NCBI RefSeq assembly: GCF_001049895.1
Contig: NZ_CVPE01000005.1
Span: 372,001 to 436,000 of the forward strand
DNA from: Rubeoparvulum massiliense
GTDB lineage: Bacteria; Bacillota; Bacilli; Rubeoparvulales; Rubeoparvulaceae
Reading direction: 5' to 3'
DNA length: 64,000 nt
Shown: positions 25,888 through 34,600 of the stretch, piece by piece
Layout of the letters: each line of letters begins with the position of its first letter
Numbering within the stretch: the first letter of the stretch is position 1
The notes under the pieces: generated by a model
Databases searched by the model: none
What the model saw: the letters and a program-made list of their open reading frames with translations, nothing else
Told to the model about the DNA's origin: nothing
Program-made: the position numbers and the translations under genes

Positions 25888-25933
25888 CAACCCCCTCCCC
25901 CTTGTCTAACTTTATGCAGGGGGAAGAGGGTTG
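25888..25933 (-). promoter_or_regulatory. Strong hairpin covering the mntP ribosome-binding site
   Basis: As minus-strand RNA the arms 25918-25933 and 25888-25903 pair over 16 bases with two U-G wobbles and a 14-base loop. The 3' arm is the G-rich Shine-Dalgarno of mntP, and the next bases are TTTATGTTTTC with the mntP start codon. It may end the ywlC transcript, hide the mntP ribosome site, or both. Confidence 0.7.
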
Positions 25934-25956
25934 ATAACCGTACTCTTCCGGTTCAA

Positions 25957-27036
25957 TTATTGATTCTTATGTTGATAATAGCGACCACCAGCCGCTTTAT
26001 GAAGCCGATTCATAATGGCTAGTCCGATGCCTTGGCGGGGGAAGGTTCTACTGAGAATAATATCGACGGAGACAGCGTCAAACTGGCGGAGTCCGTGGAA
26101 TAATTGGTGAGCCACTTCCTCAAGATGATTACGGCTACCACAGCGAACTAAGCAGGTTACAGGAAGATCAGCCAATAAGCTACTCTCTTCATCCACGGTT
26201 AATACACCAACTCGTTTGCCTGTATTCACCTGCTCCATAATGGCAGCTCGCATCTTCTCGACGGCCTCATCCCCTTTACCTTCAATGAGATAAAGAGGAG
26301 CATGTGGTGCATAATGTCGATACTTCATCCCTGGTGCGCGAGCAGGCTGACTTTGATCCTGCAAGCCTGGATCCAGTCGTACCTCGCCGATCATCGCCTG
26401 TAATTCTTCTTGGCTAACACCACCTGGTCGCAGAATAACAGGTGGATCGAGGGTAACATCAAGAACGGTAGATTCCACACCGACGCCTGTCTCTCCTCCA
26501 TCGAGAATCAAGGGTATACGACCTTGGAGATCCTCCCAAACATGCTGAGCGGTGGTGGGACTTGGTCGACCAGAGCGATTGGCGCTGGGAGCAGCAATGG
26601 GAGTATTGGCTGCTTCAATTAATGCACGGGCAATGGGATGATCGGGCATCCTGACACCTACTGTCTCTAAACCTGCTGTCACTTCAGGAGCAAGGCCTGC
26701 TTTGGCTGGTAGGATAAAGGTAATTGGTCCGGGCCAAAACGCCTCCATCAGTTTCCTTGCTTTATCAGGCACGGCGTAAGCCACATCTTGCAATTGATCC
26801 AACTGAGCGATGTGGACAATGAGTGGATTATCAGAGGGACGTCCTTTGGCAGCGTAGATCTTCCTCACTGCTTCGCTATGCGTCGCATCTGCACCTAGGC
26901 CATAGACGGTTTCTGTAGGAAATGCCACCACCTCGCCCTCTTGAATCCAACGAGCTGCTTCTTGGAGATGTGCATAAATATCAACATTATCCACAGACTT
27001 ATCCACAATGTATATTTTCGTATCAAATTGTGCCAT
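25957..27036 (-). CDS. ywlC: Threonylcarbamoyl-AMP synthase (Sua5/YwlC)
   Basis: Makes threonylcarbamoyl-AMP from threonine, bicarbonate and ATP for the t6A37 modification of tRNA. It has 359 residues. The YrdC-like domain (about 20-220) has the blocks AFPTETVYGLGADA, KIYAAKGRPSDNPLIVHI and APSANRSGRPSPT. A C-terminal Sua5 domain follows after a linker with APGMKYRHYAPHAP. The first codons contain three exact DnaA boxes. Gene order ywlC-mntP-ywlE is as in B. subtilis. Confidence 0.96.
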   Translation of the reverse strand: MAQFDTKIYIVDKSVDNVDIYAHLQEAARWIQEGEVVAFPTETVYGLGADATHSEAVRKIYAAKGRPSDNPLIVHIAQLDQLQDVAYAVPDKARKLMEAFWPGPITFILPAKAGLAPEVTAGLETVGVRMPDHPIARALIEAANTPIAAPSANRSGRPSPTTAQHVWEDLQGRIPLILDGGETGVGVESTVLDVTLDPPVILRPGGVSQEELQAMIGEVRLDPGLQDQSQPARAPGMKYRHYAPHAPLYLIEGKGDEAVEKMRAAIMEQVNTGKRVGVLTVDEESSLLADLPVTCLVRCGSRNHLEEVAHQLFHGLRQFDAVSVDIILSRTFPRQGIGLAIMNRLHKAAGGRYYQHKNQ

Positions 27037-27141
27037 AGCGTGAATACTCCTTTAATTATCGAAGTTTCTACTCCATTTCATAGAACAATAGACCTGTGCG
27101 ATGATTTTTTATGTGGATAACTACAGGATGATTGTGAATAA
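26969..27141. promoter_or_regulatory. Cluster of five exact DnaA boxes at the ywlC start
   Basis: Exact matches to TTATNCACA occur at 26987-26995 and 26999-27007 on the plus strand. Matches in the opposite orientation lie at 26969-26977 (TGTGCATAA), 27112-27120 (TGTGGATAA) and 27133-27141 (TGTGAATAA). Chance expectation is about one per 33 kb on both strands together. From memory, ywlC is one of the DnaA-box clusters bound by DnaA in B. subtilis outside oriC. Confidence 0.88.
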
Positions 27142-27147
27142 GTACCC

Positions 27148-27756
27148 TCAGGCAAACAAGCCTTGGATAAACTGAAAGAGCTTGATCAGCCAATCGATAA
27201 GAAAGAAACGGATCACCACGCCTTCCTGCTCAACTGCACCTTCTGCTACCTCAGTCCCTGGCGTTGTCTCCGCAGTGGTCACATCCACAAAGCAGAGGGG
27301 TGGAAACAACACACACCACCAATTCTCCCCTTTTCCTTCACCGATGGTAATCCTTACCGCTTCATACTCTCCTGCAGGGTAGTATTGATTTCCATATACC
27401 TTATCAGGAAAGGGCACCTCTGCTAGCTCTACAGAGAAAGCATAATCATAGCCCTGAGCATGAATTGTTTCTCTCACTACCTGTTCGATCTCTGCAAGAT
27501 GAAGATCCACATAGTCACGAGCTGATTCTACACCTGTCCATTCTAAATCCCAAGTAGTAACAAGGGCAATCACTTGATCACGAACCTGCCGCTTTAATAA
27601 TTGATCGAAGGGATGGTCACTATTGGCGAGAATACGCATCCGTATGGCTTCGTCTGGGATCTCTGTACCCCATAGAATCGCAGCCTCTGTCCGTTGATAC
27701 TCCCATTGTGAAACCAATACGAATAAAAGGCCAATGATCAAACCCCAGCGTTTCAT
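27148..27756 (-). CDS. spoIIR: Stage II sporulation protein R
   Basis: Forespore-made secreted signal that triggers SpoIIGA to process pro-sigma-E in the mother cell. It has 202 residues with an N-terminal signal segment (about 1-25, KRWGLIIGLLFVLV). The family block IRMRILANSDHPFDQLLKRQVRD is followed by QYYPAGEYEAVRITIGEGKGENWWCVLFPPLC. A hydrophobic C-terminal stretch is also present. A sigma-F-type promoter lies upstream. Its location beside ywlC and prmC agrees with Bacillus. Confidence 0.96.
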   Translation of the reverse strand: MKRWGLIIGLLFVLVSQWEYQRTEAAILWGTEIPDEAIRMRILANSDHPFDQLLKRQVRDQVIALVTTWDLEWTGVESARDYVDLHLAEIEQVVRETIHAQGYDYAFSVELAEVPFPDKVYGNQYYPAGEYEAVRITIGEGKGENWWCVLFPPLCFVDVTTAETTPGTEVAEGAVEQEGVVIRFFLIDWLIKLFQFIQGLFA

Positions 27757-27804
27757 CTTCTCCTACCCCTTCTCTATGAATCTCATTATTTACTCACTAG
27801 GTAT

Positions 27805-27833
27805 AGTATGGGCGATTTAAGAGATTCTTATAC
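27805..27833 (-). promoter_or_regulatory. Candidate sigma-F (or sigma-G) promoter of spoIIR
   Basis: Minus-strand GTATA (27829-27833), 15 bases, then GCCCATACT (27805-27813). This agrees with the forespore consensus GYATA-N15-GGNNANANT at all but the second G. It lies about 50 bases upstream of spoIIR, a known sigma-F target. Confidence 0.6.
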
Positions 27834-27872
27834 TCGGAGATTGCTAGAGTTGAAGGAGCATATTCGATTCAG

Positions 27873-27881
27873 TTATGCACA
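27873..27881 (+). promoter_or_regulatory. Isolated DnaA box between spoIIR and prmC
   Basis: An exact TTATGCACA, about 730 bases from the main cluster. TGTTGATAA (one mismatch) lies just downstream near 27888. It may be an outlying member of the cluster or chance. Confidence 0.4.
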
Positions 27882-27897
27882 TCCCTTGTTGATAAAC

Positions 27898-28758
27898 TTA
27901 AGAATAGAAGGCAATGACATGGCGTAAAATCCCTTGAAAGTCTTCAATCATTGCTGTCTGCTTCGCACCATGAGCATGAAAAAGTGCCTCCACTGCTTCG
28001 CCTTGGCCAGCTCCCACTTCCATGGCGACCCAGCCTTCTGGCTGTAATACCTCTGGTAAGAAGGGAGCTGTTTGCTCATAAAAAACTAAACCGGTCTCAC
28101 CACCATCTAGCGCCAAGCGTGGTTCATATTCTCTTACCTTCTTAGCCAAGGTGGCAATCTCGGCAGAAGCAATATAGGGTGGATTGGATAGTAGCATGCC
28201 CACCTTGATGCCTGCTGTTTGGAGCGGCATGATCCCATCCCCCTCCAGCCAGGTAATTCGTGATTCAACTCCGAGCTTGGTAGCATTGCGCTGAGCATAT
28301 TGTAAGGCACGAGGAGAGAGATCTACAGCAATCACTTGAACTTCAGGGAGATGATAGGCCAGTGTAACTGCAATAGCCCCACTACCTGTACCAATGTCGG
28401 CAATGGTGGAGACAGGGTGTTGATAGTAGCGCTTCAATGCAGCATCTACCAAAAGCTCCGTCTCTGGTCGGGGAATTAAACATCCTTCTCCTACATCAAA
28501 GGAGAGGCCGTAGAAATCCACATGGCCGATAATGTATTGAATCGGCTCCCCAGCAATACGACGCTGTAGCCAGCTCTCAAGCTGTTGCTCCAATGGAACT
28601 GCAAACGGATCGAGCCAATGGGTAAACAGAGTAGCCCGATCCCAGCCATGTAGCTCCCTGACGAGGATCTCAGCCTCCAACGCTGCTTCGTCTACTCCAT
28701 GCTGTTGTAAAAAAAGAGAAGCCCGGCGTTGGGCCTCTTGTATGGTGAATGACATCAT
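27898..28758 (-). CDS. prmC: Release factor glutamine methyltransferase
   Basis: N5-glutamine methyltransferase that modifies the GGQ motif of release factors, including PrfA encoded just upstream in the operon. It has 286 residues. It shows the SAM-binding block IADIGTGSGAIAVTLA and the catalytic motif NPPY (LLSNPPYIAS). I chose the ATG at 28758, with AAGGAG six bases upstream; the next ATG at 28755 is nearly as good. A longer GTG start at 28776 would overlap the ribosome site. Confidence 0.96.
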   Translation of the reverse strand: MMSFTIQEAQRRASLFLQQHGVDEAALEAEILVRELHGWDRATLFTHWLDPFAVPLEQQLESWLQRRIAGEPIQYIIGHVDFYGLSFDVGEGCLIPRPETELLVDAALKRYYQHPVSTIADIGTGSGAIAVTLAYHLPEVQVIAVDLSPRALQYAQRNATKLGVESRITWLEGDGIMPLQTAGIKVGMLLSNPPYIASAEIATLAKKVREYEPRLALDGGETGLVFYEQTAPFLPEVLQPEGWVAMEVGAGQGEAVEALFHAHGAKQTAMIEDFQGILRHVIAFYS

Positions 28759-28782
28759 CTTTCTCTCCTTAGGCACTCTTGA

Positions 28783-29850
28783 TTATGCGTGCGCCTTCAT
28801 CCGTTCTGTTTGGTCATGTAGAATTAAGGCATCAATAATTTCATCCAATTCGCCATTGAGTACCATTTCAAGCTTATGCAGGGTTAATCCAATCCGATGA
28901 TCGGTCACACGGCTCTGTGGATAATTGTACGTCCGGATCCGCTCACTGCGATCCCCTGTTCCAACAGCGGATTTCCTCACCTGATCATACTCTGCTTGCG
29001 CTTCTTGCTGATACTTATCATATAGACGCGCACGCAAAACCCGCATTGCCTTCTCCTTATTTTTGATCTGGGATTTTTCATCCTGACAGGAGACGACGAT
29101 CCCAGTAGGAATGTGGGTAAGACGAACGGCAGATTGGGTGGTGTTTACACTCTGTCCACCTGGTCCACTGGAGCAGAATAGATCGATGCGGACATCGTTC
29201 TCATTAATCTCCACTTCTACTTCTTCCGCTTCTGGAAGAACAGCAACTGTTGCAGTGGAGGTGTGAATACGTCCTCCTGACTCAGTAGAAGGAATCCGTT
29301 GCACACGATGGGCACCACTCTCATATTTCAAGCGGCTATAGGCTCCTTTGCCCATCACCGAAAAAATCACTTCTTTGAAGCCACCTAGTTCAGTATAGTT
29401 GGCTTCCATGATCTCTGTCTTGTAACCATGGAGCTCGGCATACCGCGTGTACATCCGATACAGTGCTCCTGCAAATAATGCTGCTTCATCTCCACCTGCA
29501 GCACCACGGATCTCCACAATGACGTTCTTATCGTCGTTGGGGTCTTTGGGAAGGAGAAGAATCTTCAATTTCTCTTGAAGTTTTTCTGCTTGCTCAGATA
29601 ATTCATCAATTTCCATTTTCACCATTTCCCGCATCTCGGCATCCAGTTTTTCACCGAGTAGGGATTTAGCATCCTGCAGTTGTTGGGCAACATCCTTATA
29701 TTGACGATATACCTGAACAGTTTCATCAAGATCAGACTGTTCTTTGGAGTAGGTGCGCAACTTCTGGGGATCCGAAACAATATTGGGATCACAAAGGAGT
29801 TGATTTAACTCCTCAAAACGTTGCTCCACTTGCTCTAAACGTTCTAACAT
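28783..29850 (-). CDS. prfA: Peptide chain release factor 1
   Basis: Recognises UAA and UAG and releases the peptide. It has 355 residues from the ATG at 29850 ([15 protein letters not shown]), matching the B. subtilis N-terminus. Two upstream in-frame starts (29859 GTG, 29853 ATG) are closer to GAGGTG. The GGQ motif is in [21 protein letters not shown] -35/-10 pair lies just upstream, so prfA-prmC forms its own unit. Confidence 0.97.
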   Translation of the reverse strand: MLERLEQVEQRFEELNQLLCDPNIVSDPQKLRTYSKEQSDLDETVQVYRQYKDVAQQLQDAKSLLGEKLDAEMREMVKMEIDELSEQAEKLQEKLKILLLPKDPNDDKNVIVEIRGAAGGDEAALFAGALYRMYTRYAELHGYKTEIMEANYTELGGFKEVIFSVMGKGAYSRLKYESGAHRVQRIPSTESGGRIHTSTATVAVLPEAEEVEVEINENDVRIDLFCSSGPGGQSVNTTQSAVRLTHIPTGIVVSCQDEKSQIKNKEKAMRVLRARLYDKYQQEAQAEYDQVRKSAVGTGDRSERIRTYNYPQSRVTDHRIGLTLHKLEMVLNGELDEIIDALILHDQTERMKAHA

Positions 29851-29890
29851 CATTTTCACCTCATTCTAATGAAGGCTGCATAACATTTTA

Positions 29891-29920
29891 ATTATAGTGG
29901 AAGATATACTTATGTAGCAA
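29891..29920 (-). promoter_or_regulatory. Sigma-A-type promoter for prfA
   Basis: Minus-strand TTGCTA (29915-29920), an 18-base spacer and a perfect TATAAT (29891-29896), about 40 bases before the prfA start. Confidence 0.55.
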
Positions 29921-29927
29921 GAGATTG

Positions 29928-29965
29928 TAAAAGAACCAATGGTTCACGAAACGGAACCATTGGTT
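29928..29965 (-). terminator. Terminator downstream of the spore lipoprotein gene
   Basis: A perfect 12-base-pair stem (arms 29934-29945 and 29954-29965, eight-base loop) followed on the minus strand by CTTTTAC. It separates the lipoprotein gene from the prfA promoter. Confidence 0.75.
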
Positions 29966-29996
29966 ATAAGCTCATGATTTATCTTATAAATCCATT

Positions 29997-30710
29997 TTAT
30001 CGATTCATGTTACTGATACCATTTGTGTTGCTTCGCGTATCTACATTGGTACCAGGGGCATTGTAGCGAGGGGCGTTGATCATGTTCCCAATTCGATTTC
30101 CTACACGCTCTGGTGTGTTGATGATTCGATTAAACATGCCCTTGTCTGACATGATTTGATAACGAACATTGGGATCATGCCTTTTTACAACACGACGAAC
30201 CTCATTCTCAATTCGTTTCGCCTGATTATTGTTAATCTGACCTTGGATGTCTACATTAATATATGCCGTATTGCCACGAAGGTAAACCTGAGCATCATCT
30301 ACCCCACGAACACGACTCGCTAAACGGGCAAGATGTTCAGCCTTCCGATTTTGGGCATTGAGATTATCCATCATCCCCGTTGTACCTACTCGGCCATTAC
30401 GCCCTACATTGTTACCATCGTACGAGGTATTATTATACGGCGGTGCTATGTTGGGATTCTGGGTGAGATTGGGGGGGCTACCTACTGGGGTACGATAGTG
30501 TAGCTGATCTCGTGTTGGATTAGCTGGATAAGTAACCCTACCATATGGTGTCATGGGTGTTGTGTTGCCTGCATATCGATTCCCATCATAGGTGACTTGA
30601 TTAGGCCGATTCTGATAATTATCCACTGCACCCTGGTTCGTGCTACAACCTGCAACAATCGCCATGGTTAATGCCATCAATACAAGCAATGAACCTTTGA
30701 TTCTTTTCAA
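29997..30710 (-). CDS. YhcN/YlaJ-family sporulation lipoprotein
   Basis: 237 residues from a TTG at 30710, which has a perfect AAGGAGGTGG eight bases upstream. The start gives a lipoprotein signal peptide (LKRIKGSLLVLMALTMAIVAGC) with the lipobox ending in Cys. The middle is Asn/Pro/Gly/Tyr-rich. The C-terminal half has the YhcN/YlaJ pattern (AEHLARLASRVRGVDDAQVYLRG, then NTAYINVDIQG). The family is associated with spore membranes and germination. A longer open frame extends to 30872 inside tdk but has no start signal. Confidence 0.88.
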   Translation of the reverse strand: MKRIKGSLLVLMALTMAIVAGCSTNQGAVDNYQNRPNQVTYDGNRYAGNTTPMTPYGRVTYPANPTRDQLHYRTPVGSPPNLTQNPNIAPPYNNTSYDGNNVGRNGRVGTTGMMDNLNAQNRKAEHLARLASRVRGVDDAQVYLRGNTAYINVDIQGQINNNQAKRIENEVRRVVKRHDPNVRYQIMSDKGMFNRIINTPERVGNRIGNMINAPRYNAPGTNVDTRSNTNGISNMNR

Positions 30711-30762
30711 TAAAACCACCTCCTTAGGCCTTATGATATCCTGCAGAGGTGATTTTATTTTC

Positions 30763-31353
30763 TTAAGCTTTATCCTTTCCCGGCACTTGATGGCAATGAC
30801 GGCAACGAGCTTCATAAGTTTCTGATGCTCCCACCATAATAACCGGGTCGTTATAATTGGCTGGCTCACCATTGATCAAGCGCTGTGGTCTTGTTCCAGG
30901 ATTGCCGCAGACCACACAGATGGCTTGAAGCTTGGTTACATATTCTGCACGTGCCATAATTTCCGGCGTTGGACCAAATGGTTCCCCACGGAAGTCTAAA
31001 TCAAGTCCTGCAACAATGACCCGTTTTCCCTCATTGGCCAGTTGTTCAATAACTTGGATGATCTCTTTCTCAAAGAATTGAACTTCATCAATACCAACCA
31101 CATCGATTTCGGGTCCAACCTGCTTGAGGATCTCCTGTGCTGATGTGACTGGGATCGCTTCTACTGTAAAACCATTGTGGGATACGACTGAGGTTTCACT
31201 GTAACGATTATCCAACTGTGGCTTGAAAACCACTGCTCGCTGTTTTCCGTACTTGGCACGGCGAATACGGCGGATCAGTTCTTCGCTTTTCCCTGAAAAC
31301 ATACAGCCCGCAATACACTCAACCCAACCTTCACGTTTCATAAAATGAATCAT
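30763..31353 (-). CDS. tdk: Thymidine kinase (type II)
   Basis: Phosphorylates thymidine for salvage; 196 residues. It has the P-loop [11 protein letters not shown], the DEVQFF block and a structural zinc site with CVVCG and CRHCH pairs. I chose the ATG at 31353, with GGAG six bases upstream. In-frame extension to 31434 lacks a ribosome site. It is located between rpmE and prfA as in B. subtilis. Confidence 0.96.
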   Translation of the reverse strand: MIHFMKREGWVECIAGCMFSGKSEELIRRIRRAKYGKQRAVVFKPQLDNRYSETSVVSHNGFTVEAIPVTSAQEILKQVGPEIDVVGIDEVQFFEKEIIQVIEQLANEGKRVIVAGLDLDFRGEPFGPTPEIMARAEYVTKLQAICVVCGNPGTRPQRLINGEPANYNDPVIMVGASETYEARCRHCHQVPGKDKA

Positions 31354-31435
31354 TGCGCTCTCCACTCTATTCCCTCTTATTATATGTATGATGGTATCAG
31401 AACTGCTTGTCCAATTAAATGAAATTGATCTCAAT

Positions 31436-31469
31436 ATAGAAACAACAGGGGGAATTTCCTCCTGTTGTT
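31436..31469 (-). terminator. Terminator downstream of rpmE
   Basis: Inverted arms 31441-31453 and 31457-31469 around a three-base loop. There is one mismatch as minus-strand RNA, which becomes a wobble on the plus strand. TTTCTATATT follows on the minus strand. It separates rpmE from tdk. Confidence 0.65.
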
Positions 31470-31509
31470 AAGCTGAGATCTGCCAACGAGAAGATCGTCA
31501 GCACTCATA

Positions 31510-31710
31510 TTATTCCAGATTATATTTTTTCTTAAAGCGATCAACGCGTCCGCCAGCATCAACAAATTTTTGCTTACCAGTATAGAAAGGATGGCATGCG
31601 GAACAAATTTCCACGCGTAAATCCTCTTTTACTGAACCAGTTTCAAATGTGTTTCCACAGGCACAAGTAACTGTAGCTTTTTTATAATTTGGATGAATAC
31701 CTTGCTTCAT
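31510..31710 (-). CDS. rpmE: 50S ribosomal protein L31 (zinc-binding type)
   Basis: 66-residue ribosomal protein of the Zn-containing type A. Four cysteines at 16, 18, 37 and 40 (CACG and CSACH) form the metal site. GAGGTGAGG precedes the ATG. It lies between rho/M23 and tdk as in Bacillus. The Zn-free paralogue ytiA/rpmE2 is not in this window. Confidence 0.98.
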   Translation of the reverse strand: MKQGIHPNYKKATVTCACGNTFETGSVKEDLRVEICSACHPFYTGKQKFVDAGGRVDRFKKKYNLE

Positions 31711-31781
31711 CGAACCTCACCTCACTTTGCCCTGAATCGAGACGAAACAGAGTTTTTACACATGAGGGAATTATAGCATGT

Positions 31782-32918
31782 TCATTCCTGACTCGCAAGA
31801 TCAACGTTGGGAGAAGGCAAAAAAAGGATTGGGTTGAGGGGTTGATGCTGGTAACGGATCTCAAAATGGAGATGAACGCCTGTACTATCCCCTGTCTTTC
31901 CCATTTTTCCTAGCTCTTCACCCACGTCCACCCAAGCTCCCTGTTGAACTTGAATGGCACTTAAGTGGGCATAATAGGTAACCCAGTTCTCGTCATGTTG
32001 AAGGATGACTGTATTCCCATACCCAGCATGCCATCCTGCGGAGATCACTGTGCCACCTGCTGCTGCCTTAATGGCAGTCTGCGCCTTCGATTCATTCCAT
32101 AGATCAATACCATAATGCATGCGACCATTACGCATGCCATAAAAGCTTGTGATCTGACCTGTTACAGGCCATTGAAGAGAAGGAGCCAACTTCTTTAACT
32201 CGTCCATACTGACGACCTGACGCTCTCCATTACGATGGATCGTAATGGAATTGGGTAGCACTTGATAGGAGCGCTTGGTTTGCCAGTGTTTCACCGGAGG
32301 AGGCGCAGGAAGATATAATTTTTGCCCGGGCTGAAGCTGTAATTGAAGACTGATTAATTCAGGATTAAGCTGTAATACATCTTCAATATCAAAGCCTTTT
32401 TCCTCCAATATTTGTGTCAATGTCTCCGTTCCTTCTACCTCATAAACTTGAACACGCCTGGGAATATATAGCCATTCACCCACTGATAATCCAACAGAGG
32501 CGGGCAGATCATTGGCCTGCAATAAATCGTTTAAGGTAATGGAATAACGCTTGGCAAGACGATACAGTGAATCTCCTTGGTTCACTTGATAATAGAAGTA
32601 AATGACATCTTCTGTGACAACAGGCTCCTCTTTAGTCACCGTTGAGGCAATACGTACACTTCTTTTTTTATCAAACCTAGGATCCTCCAGCTCATCTTCA
32701 TCGCCACTTTCCTTTTTTCCTGCTTGGTTTCCTTCATCCTGTTGGAGCAATTCGTCACGTACCTGATGAAGGGGATTCTGAATTTGCAGTACTGGTAAGG
32801 ATGATGTTCCATGCATGGGTTGCCCTTCACCGACGAAAACAAGCTGGCTGCTTGGTTGTGGGACAACCAGAGTGGGCAAGACGGCGGAAGAGAGGAGCAT
32901 AGCACGAAAACCGTTCAT
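31782..32918 (-). CDS. LysM and M23-family peptidoglycan hydrolase
   Basis: 378-residue exported protein. It has an N-terminal hydrophobic segment (about 5-25) and an acidic, low-complexity linker (about 60-90). One clear LysM domain (about 110-155, QVNQGDSLYRLAKRYS) and a second weaker one (about 158-205) follow. A C-terminal LytM/M23 metallopeptidase has the zinc motifs HYGIDLW and HLHFEIR. It probably cuts peptidoglycan cross-links during growth or sporulation. AGGAGGTG lies eight bases before the ATG. It sits between rho and rpmE, where B. subtilis has no such gene. Confidence 0.92.
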   Translation of the reverse strand: MNGFRAMLLSSAVLPTLVVPQPSSQLVFVGEGQPMHGTSSLPVLQIQNPLHQVRDELLQQDEGNQAGKKESGDEDELEDPRFDKKRSVRIASTVTKEEPVVTEDVIYFYYQVNQGDSLYRLAKRYSITLNDLLQANDLPASVGLSVGEWLYIPRRVQVYEVEGTETLTQILEEKGFDIEDVLQLNPELISLQLQLQPGQKLYLPAPPPVKHWQTKRSYQVLPNSITIHRNGERQVVSMDELKKLAPSLQWPVTGQITSFYGMRNGRMHYGIDLWNESKAQTAIKAAAGGTVISAGWHAGYGNTVILQHDENWVTYYAHLSAIQVQQGAWVDVGEELGKMGKTGDSTGVHLHFEIRYQHQPLNPILFLPSPNVDLASQE

Positions 32919-32967
32919 CTTACAAACACCTCCTGCATGGGTAGGGTTTTATAAGATATGCCAAATC

Positions 32968-32996
32968 TAAAAAAAATATGCCGTAAAAACGGCATA
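32968..32996 (-). terminator. Intrinsic terminator of rho
   Basis: Stem TATGCCGT/ACGGCATA (32977-32984 with 32989-32996, four-base loop) followed on the minus strand by eight consecutive T. It lies immediately after the rho stop. Confidence 0.92.
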
Positions 32997-33008
32997 GAGA
33001 TTCATTAA

Positions 33009-34385
33009 TTAGGAAGCACTAAAAAAATTCTTCAGCAAATTAGCTTCTGCCTGCTTCCCAGTGGGAATATTATCCAAAAAATCTTGATTGGTCTTCGTCA
33101 TTTTTAATTTACGAATAAAGGCATCCACAAATTCAGGTGATTCATTCATGGCGCGGCGTAGAACCCACAGCTTCTCCAATTCATCCTTATTGAGGAGAAG
33201 CTCCTCTTTCCGCGTACTGGATCGGCGGATATCGATGGCTGGGAAAATCCGCCGCTCTGCTAATTGACGAGAAAGATGTAACTCCATATTCCCTGTGCCT
33301 TTAAACTCTTCATAAATCACATCATCCATACGAGATCCCGTTTCAACAAGGGCTGTCGCTAAAATCGTAAGACTGCCACCTTCTTCGACATTGCGAGCAG
33401 CACCGAAGAAGCGCTTCGGACGATGGAAGGATGCAGGGTCAATCCCTCCAGATAATGTACGACCACTTGGCGGTACCACCAGGTTATAGGCACGGGCTAG
33501 TCGTGTAATACTATCCATGAGGATGATCACATCTTGATTGTGCTCCACTAAGCGTTTGGCTCGTTCCAATACCAGCTCTGCCACTTTAATGTGGTTCTCT
33601 GGTCCTTCATCAAAAGTAGAGCTAATCACTTCACCTGCCTCAATGGAACGTTGCATATCTGTTACTTCCTCTGGTCGCTCATCGATTAAGAGGACAAAAA
33701 GCTTCGCCTGCGGATGATTCTCCACAATGCTGTTCGCCACTTCCTTGAGCAACATCGTCTTCCCAGCTTTTGGTGGCGCAACAATTAAGCCCCGCTGCCC
33801 AAATCCAATCGGTGCAATTAAATCAATCACACGTGCAGAGAGATGTTCTGGTGATGTCTCAAGGACGATTTTTCGTTGAGGATAAAGGGGAGTAAGAGCT
33901 GGAAAATGAAGACGCTCTGATGATTTTTCTGGTGCCATGCCATTGACCGCTTCTACATAGAGAAGACTTAGGTAACGCTCATTCTCTTTTGGCGGCCGTA
34001 CCTTCCCCGATACGCGGTCACCAATTCGAAGATCGAAACGGCGAATTTGTGATTGTGATATGTAAATATCATCATCACTTTGGGTGTAATTAACCGGTCG
34101 TAAAAATCCTCGACCATCTGGTAAAATATCCAGTACACCCTCCATAAACATATGTCCTTCTCGTTCTGCCTGTGCTTTTAAAATGGCAAAGATCAGTTCT
34201 TTCTTCTTCAAAGAGCTATAATAAGGAATTTGAAACTCTTTCGCTAGCTTGTATAAATCCTTTAAATTTTTGTCTTCCAAATTACTTAATTCAACCATCC
34301 GTTTTGTTTCATTCGACTTTGTTTCATTCGACGTTCTCACTGAATTCTGAGAAGACGATCCTGCTTGTTCAATCGTTCGTTCCAT
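33009..34385 (-). CDS. rho: Transcription termination factor Rho
   Basis: Hexameric RNA helicase, 458 residues. It has an N-terminal Rho_N helix bundle (about 35-75), an RNA-binding cold-shock-like domain (block [12 protein letters not shown]) and a P-loop in [13 protein letters not shown]. The first 30 residues include a tandem [10 protein letters not shown] produced by a 15-base direct repeat. This lies outside the conserved part, which begins near [11 protein letters not shown]. The start at 34385 has only a weak, distant GGTG; a later ATG at 34298 lacks any site. A C/U-rich leader lies upstream. Confidence 0.96.
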   Translation of the reverse strand: MERTIEQAGSSSQNSVRTSNETKSNETKRMVELSNLEDKNLKDLYKLAKEFQIPYYSSLKKKELIFAILKAQAEREGHMFMEGVLDILPDGRGFLRPVNYTQSDDDIYISQSQIRRFDLRIGDRVSGKVRPPKENERYLSLLYVEAVNGMAPEKSSERLHFPALTPLYPQRKIVLETSPEHLSARVIDLIAPIGFGQRGLIVAPPKAGKTMLLKEVANSIVENHPQAKLFVLLIDERPEEVTDMQRSIEAGEVISSTFDEGPENHIKVAELVLERAKRLVEHNQDVIILMDSITRLARAYNLVVPPSGRTLSGGIDPASFHRPKRFFGAARNVEEGGSLTILATALVETGSRMDDVIYEEFKGTGNMELHLSRQLAERRIFPAIDIRRSSTRKEELLLNKDELEKLWVLRRAMNESPEFVDAFIRKLKMTKTNQDFLDNIPTGKQAEANLLKNFFSAS

Positions 34386-34429
34386 TCCGATGATTGTTCA
34401 CCACACTTTTCATTTAATAGCCAATATAA

Positions 34430-34503
34430 AAAGGGAAAATAGAAAGTTGAAGAAATAGATGAATTTAACGGGGGGAAGGCATACCTAATCATCATCCATT
34501 ATA
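34430..34503 (-). promoter_or_regulatory. rho promoter -10 and C/U-rich leader
   Basis: A perfect -10 TATAAT (minus strand, 34498-34503, weak -35) is followed by a roughly 50-base transcript segment (34430-34479) almost free of G. This segment begins CCTTCCCCCC and is rich in C and U. Such a segment is what Rho loads on, fitting the autoregulation reported for B. subtilis rho. Confidence 0.45.
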
Positions 34504-34535
34504 GCTGATTGAAGTTGATTTTATTCCAGATCATG

Positions 34536-34579
34536 TCCAAAAAAGAACAGCGAACGAGGTAACTGTACCTGCTCGCTGT
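34536..34579 (-). terminator. Terminator of glpX
   Basis: Stem with outer arms ACAGCGA (34547-34553) and TCGCTGT (34573-34579), extended by about six more pairs with one bulge. TTCTTTTTT follows on the minus strand. Confidence 0.82.
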
Positions 34580-34600
34580 CTATTCTATCATTATTTTACG

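Noticed and set aside
25891-25956. yybP-ykoY manganese riboswitch before mntP
   Set aside because: The gap is about 70 bases, too short for the aptamer, and it is filled by the simple long hairpin.
30711-30872. Longer N-terminus of the YhcN-like lipoprotein
   Set aside because: The extra residues overlap the end of tdk and precede the perfect ribosome site and the lipoprotein signal peptide.
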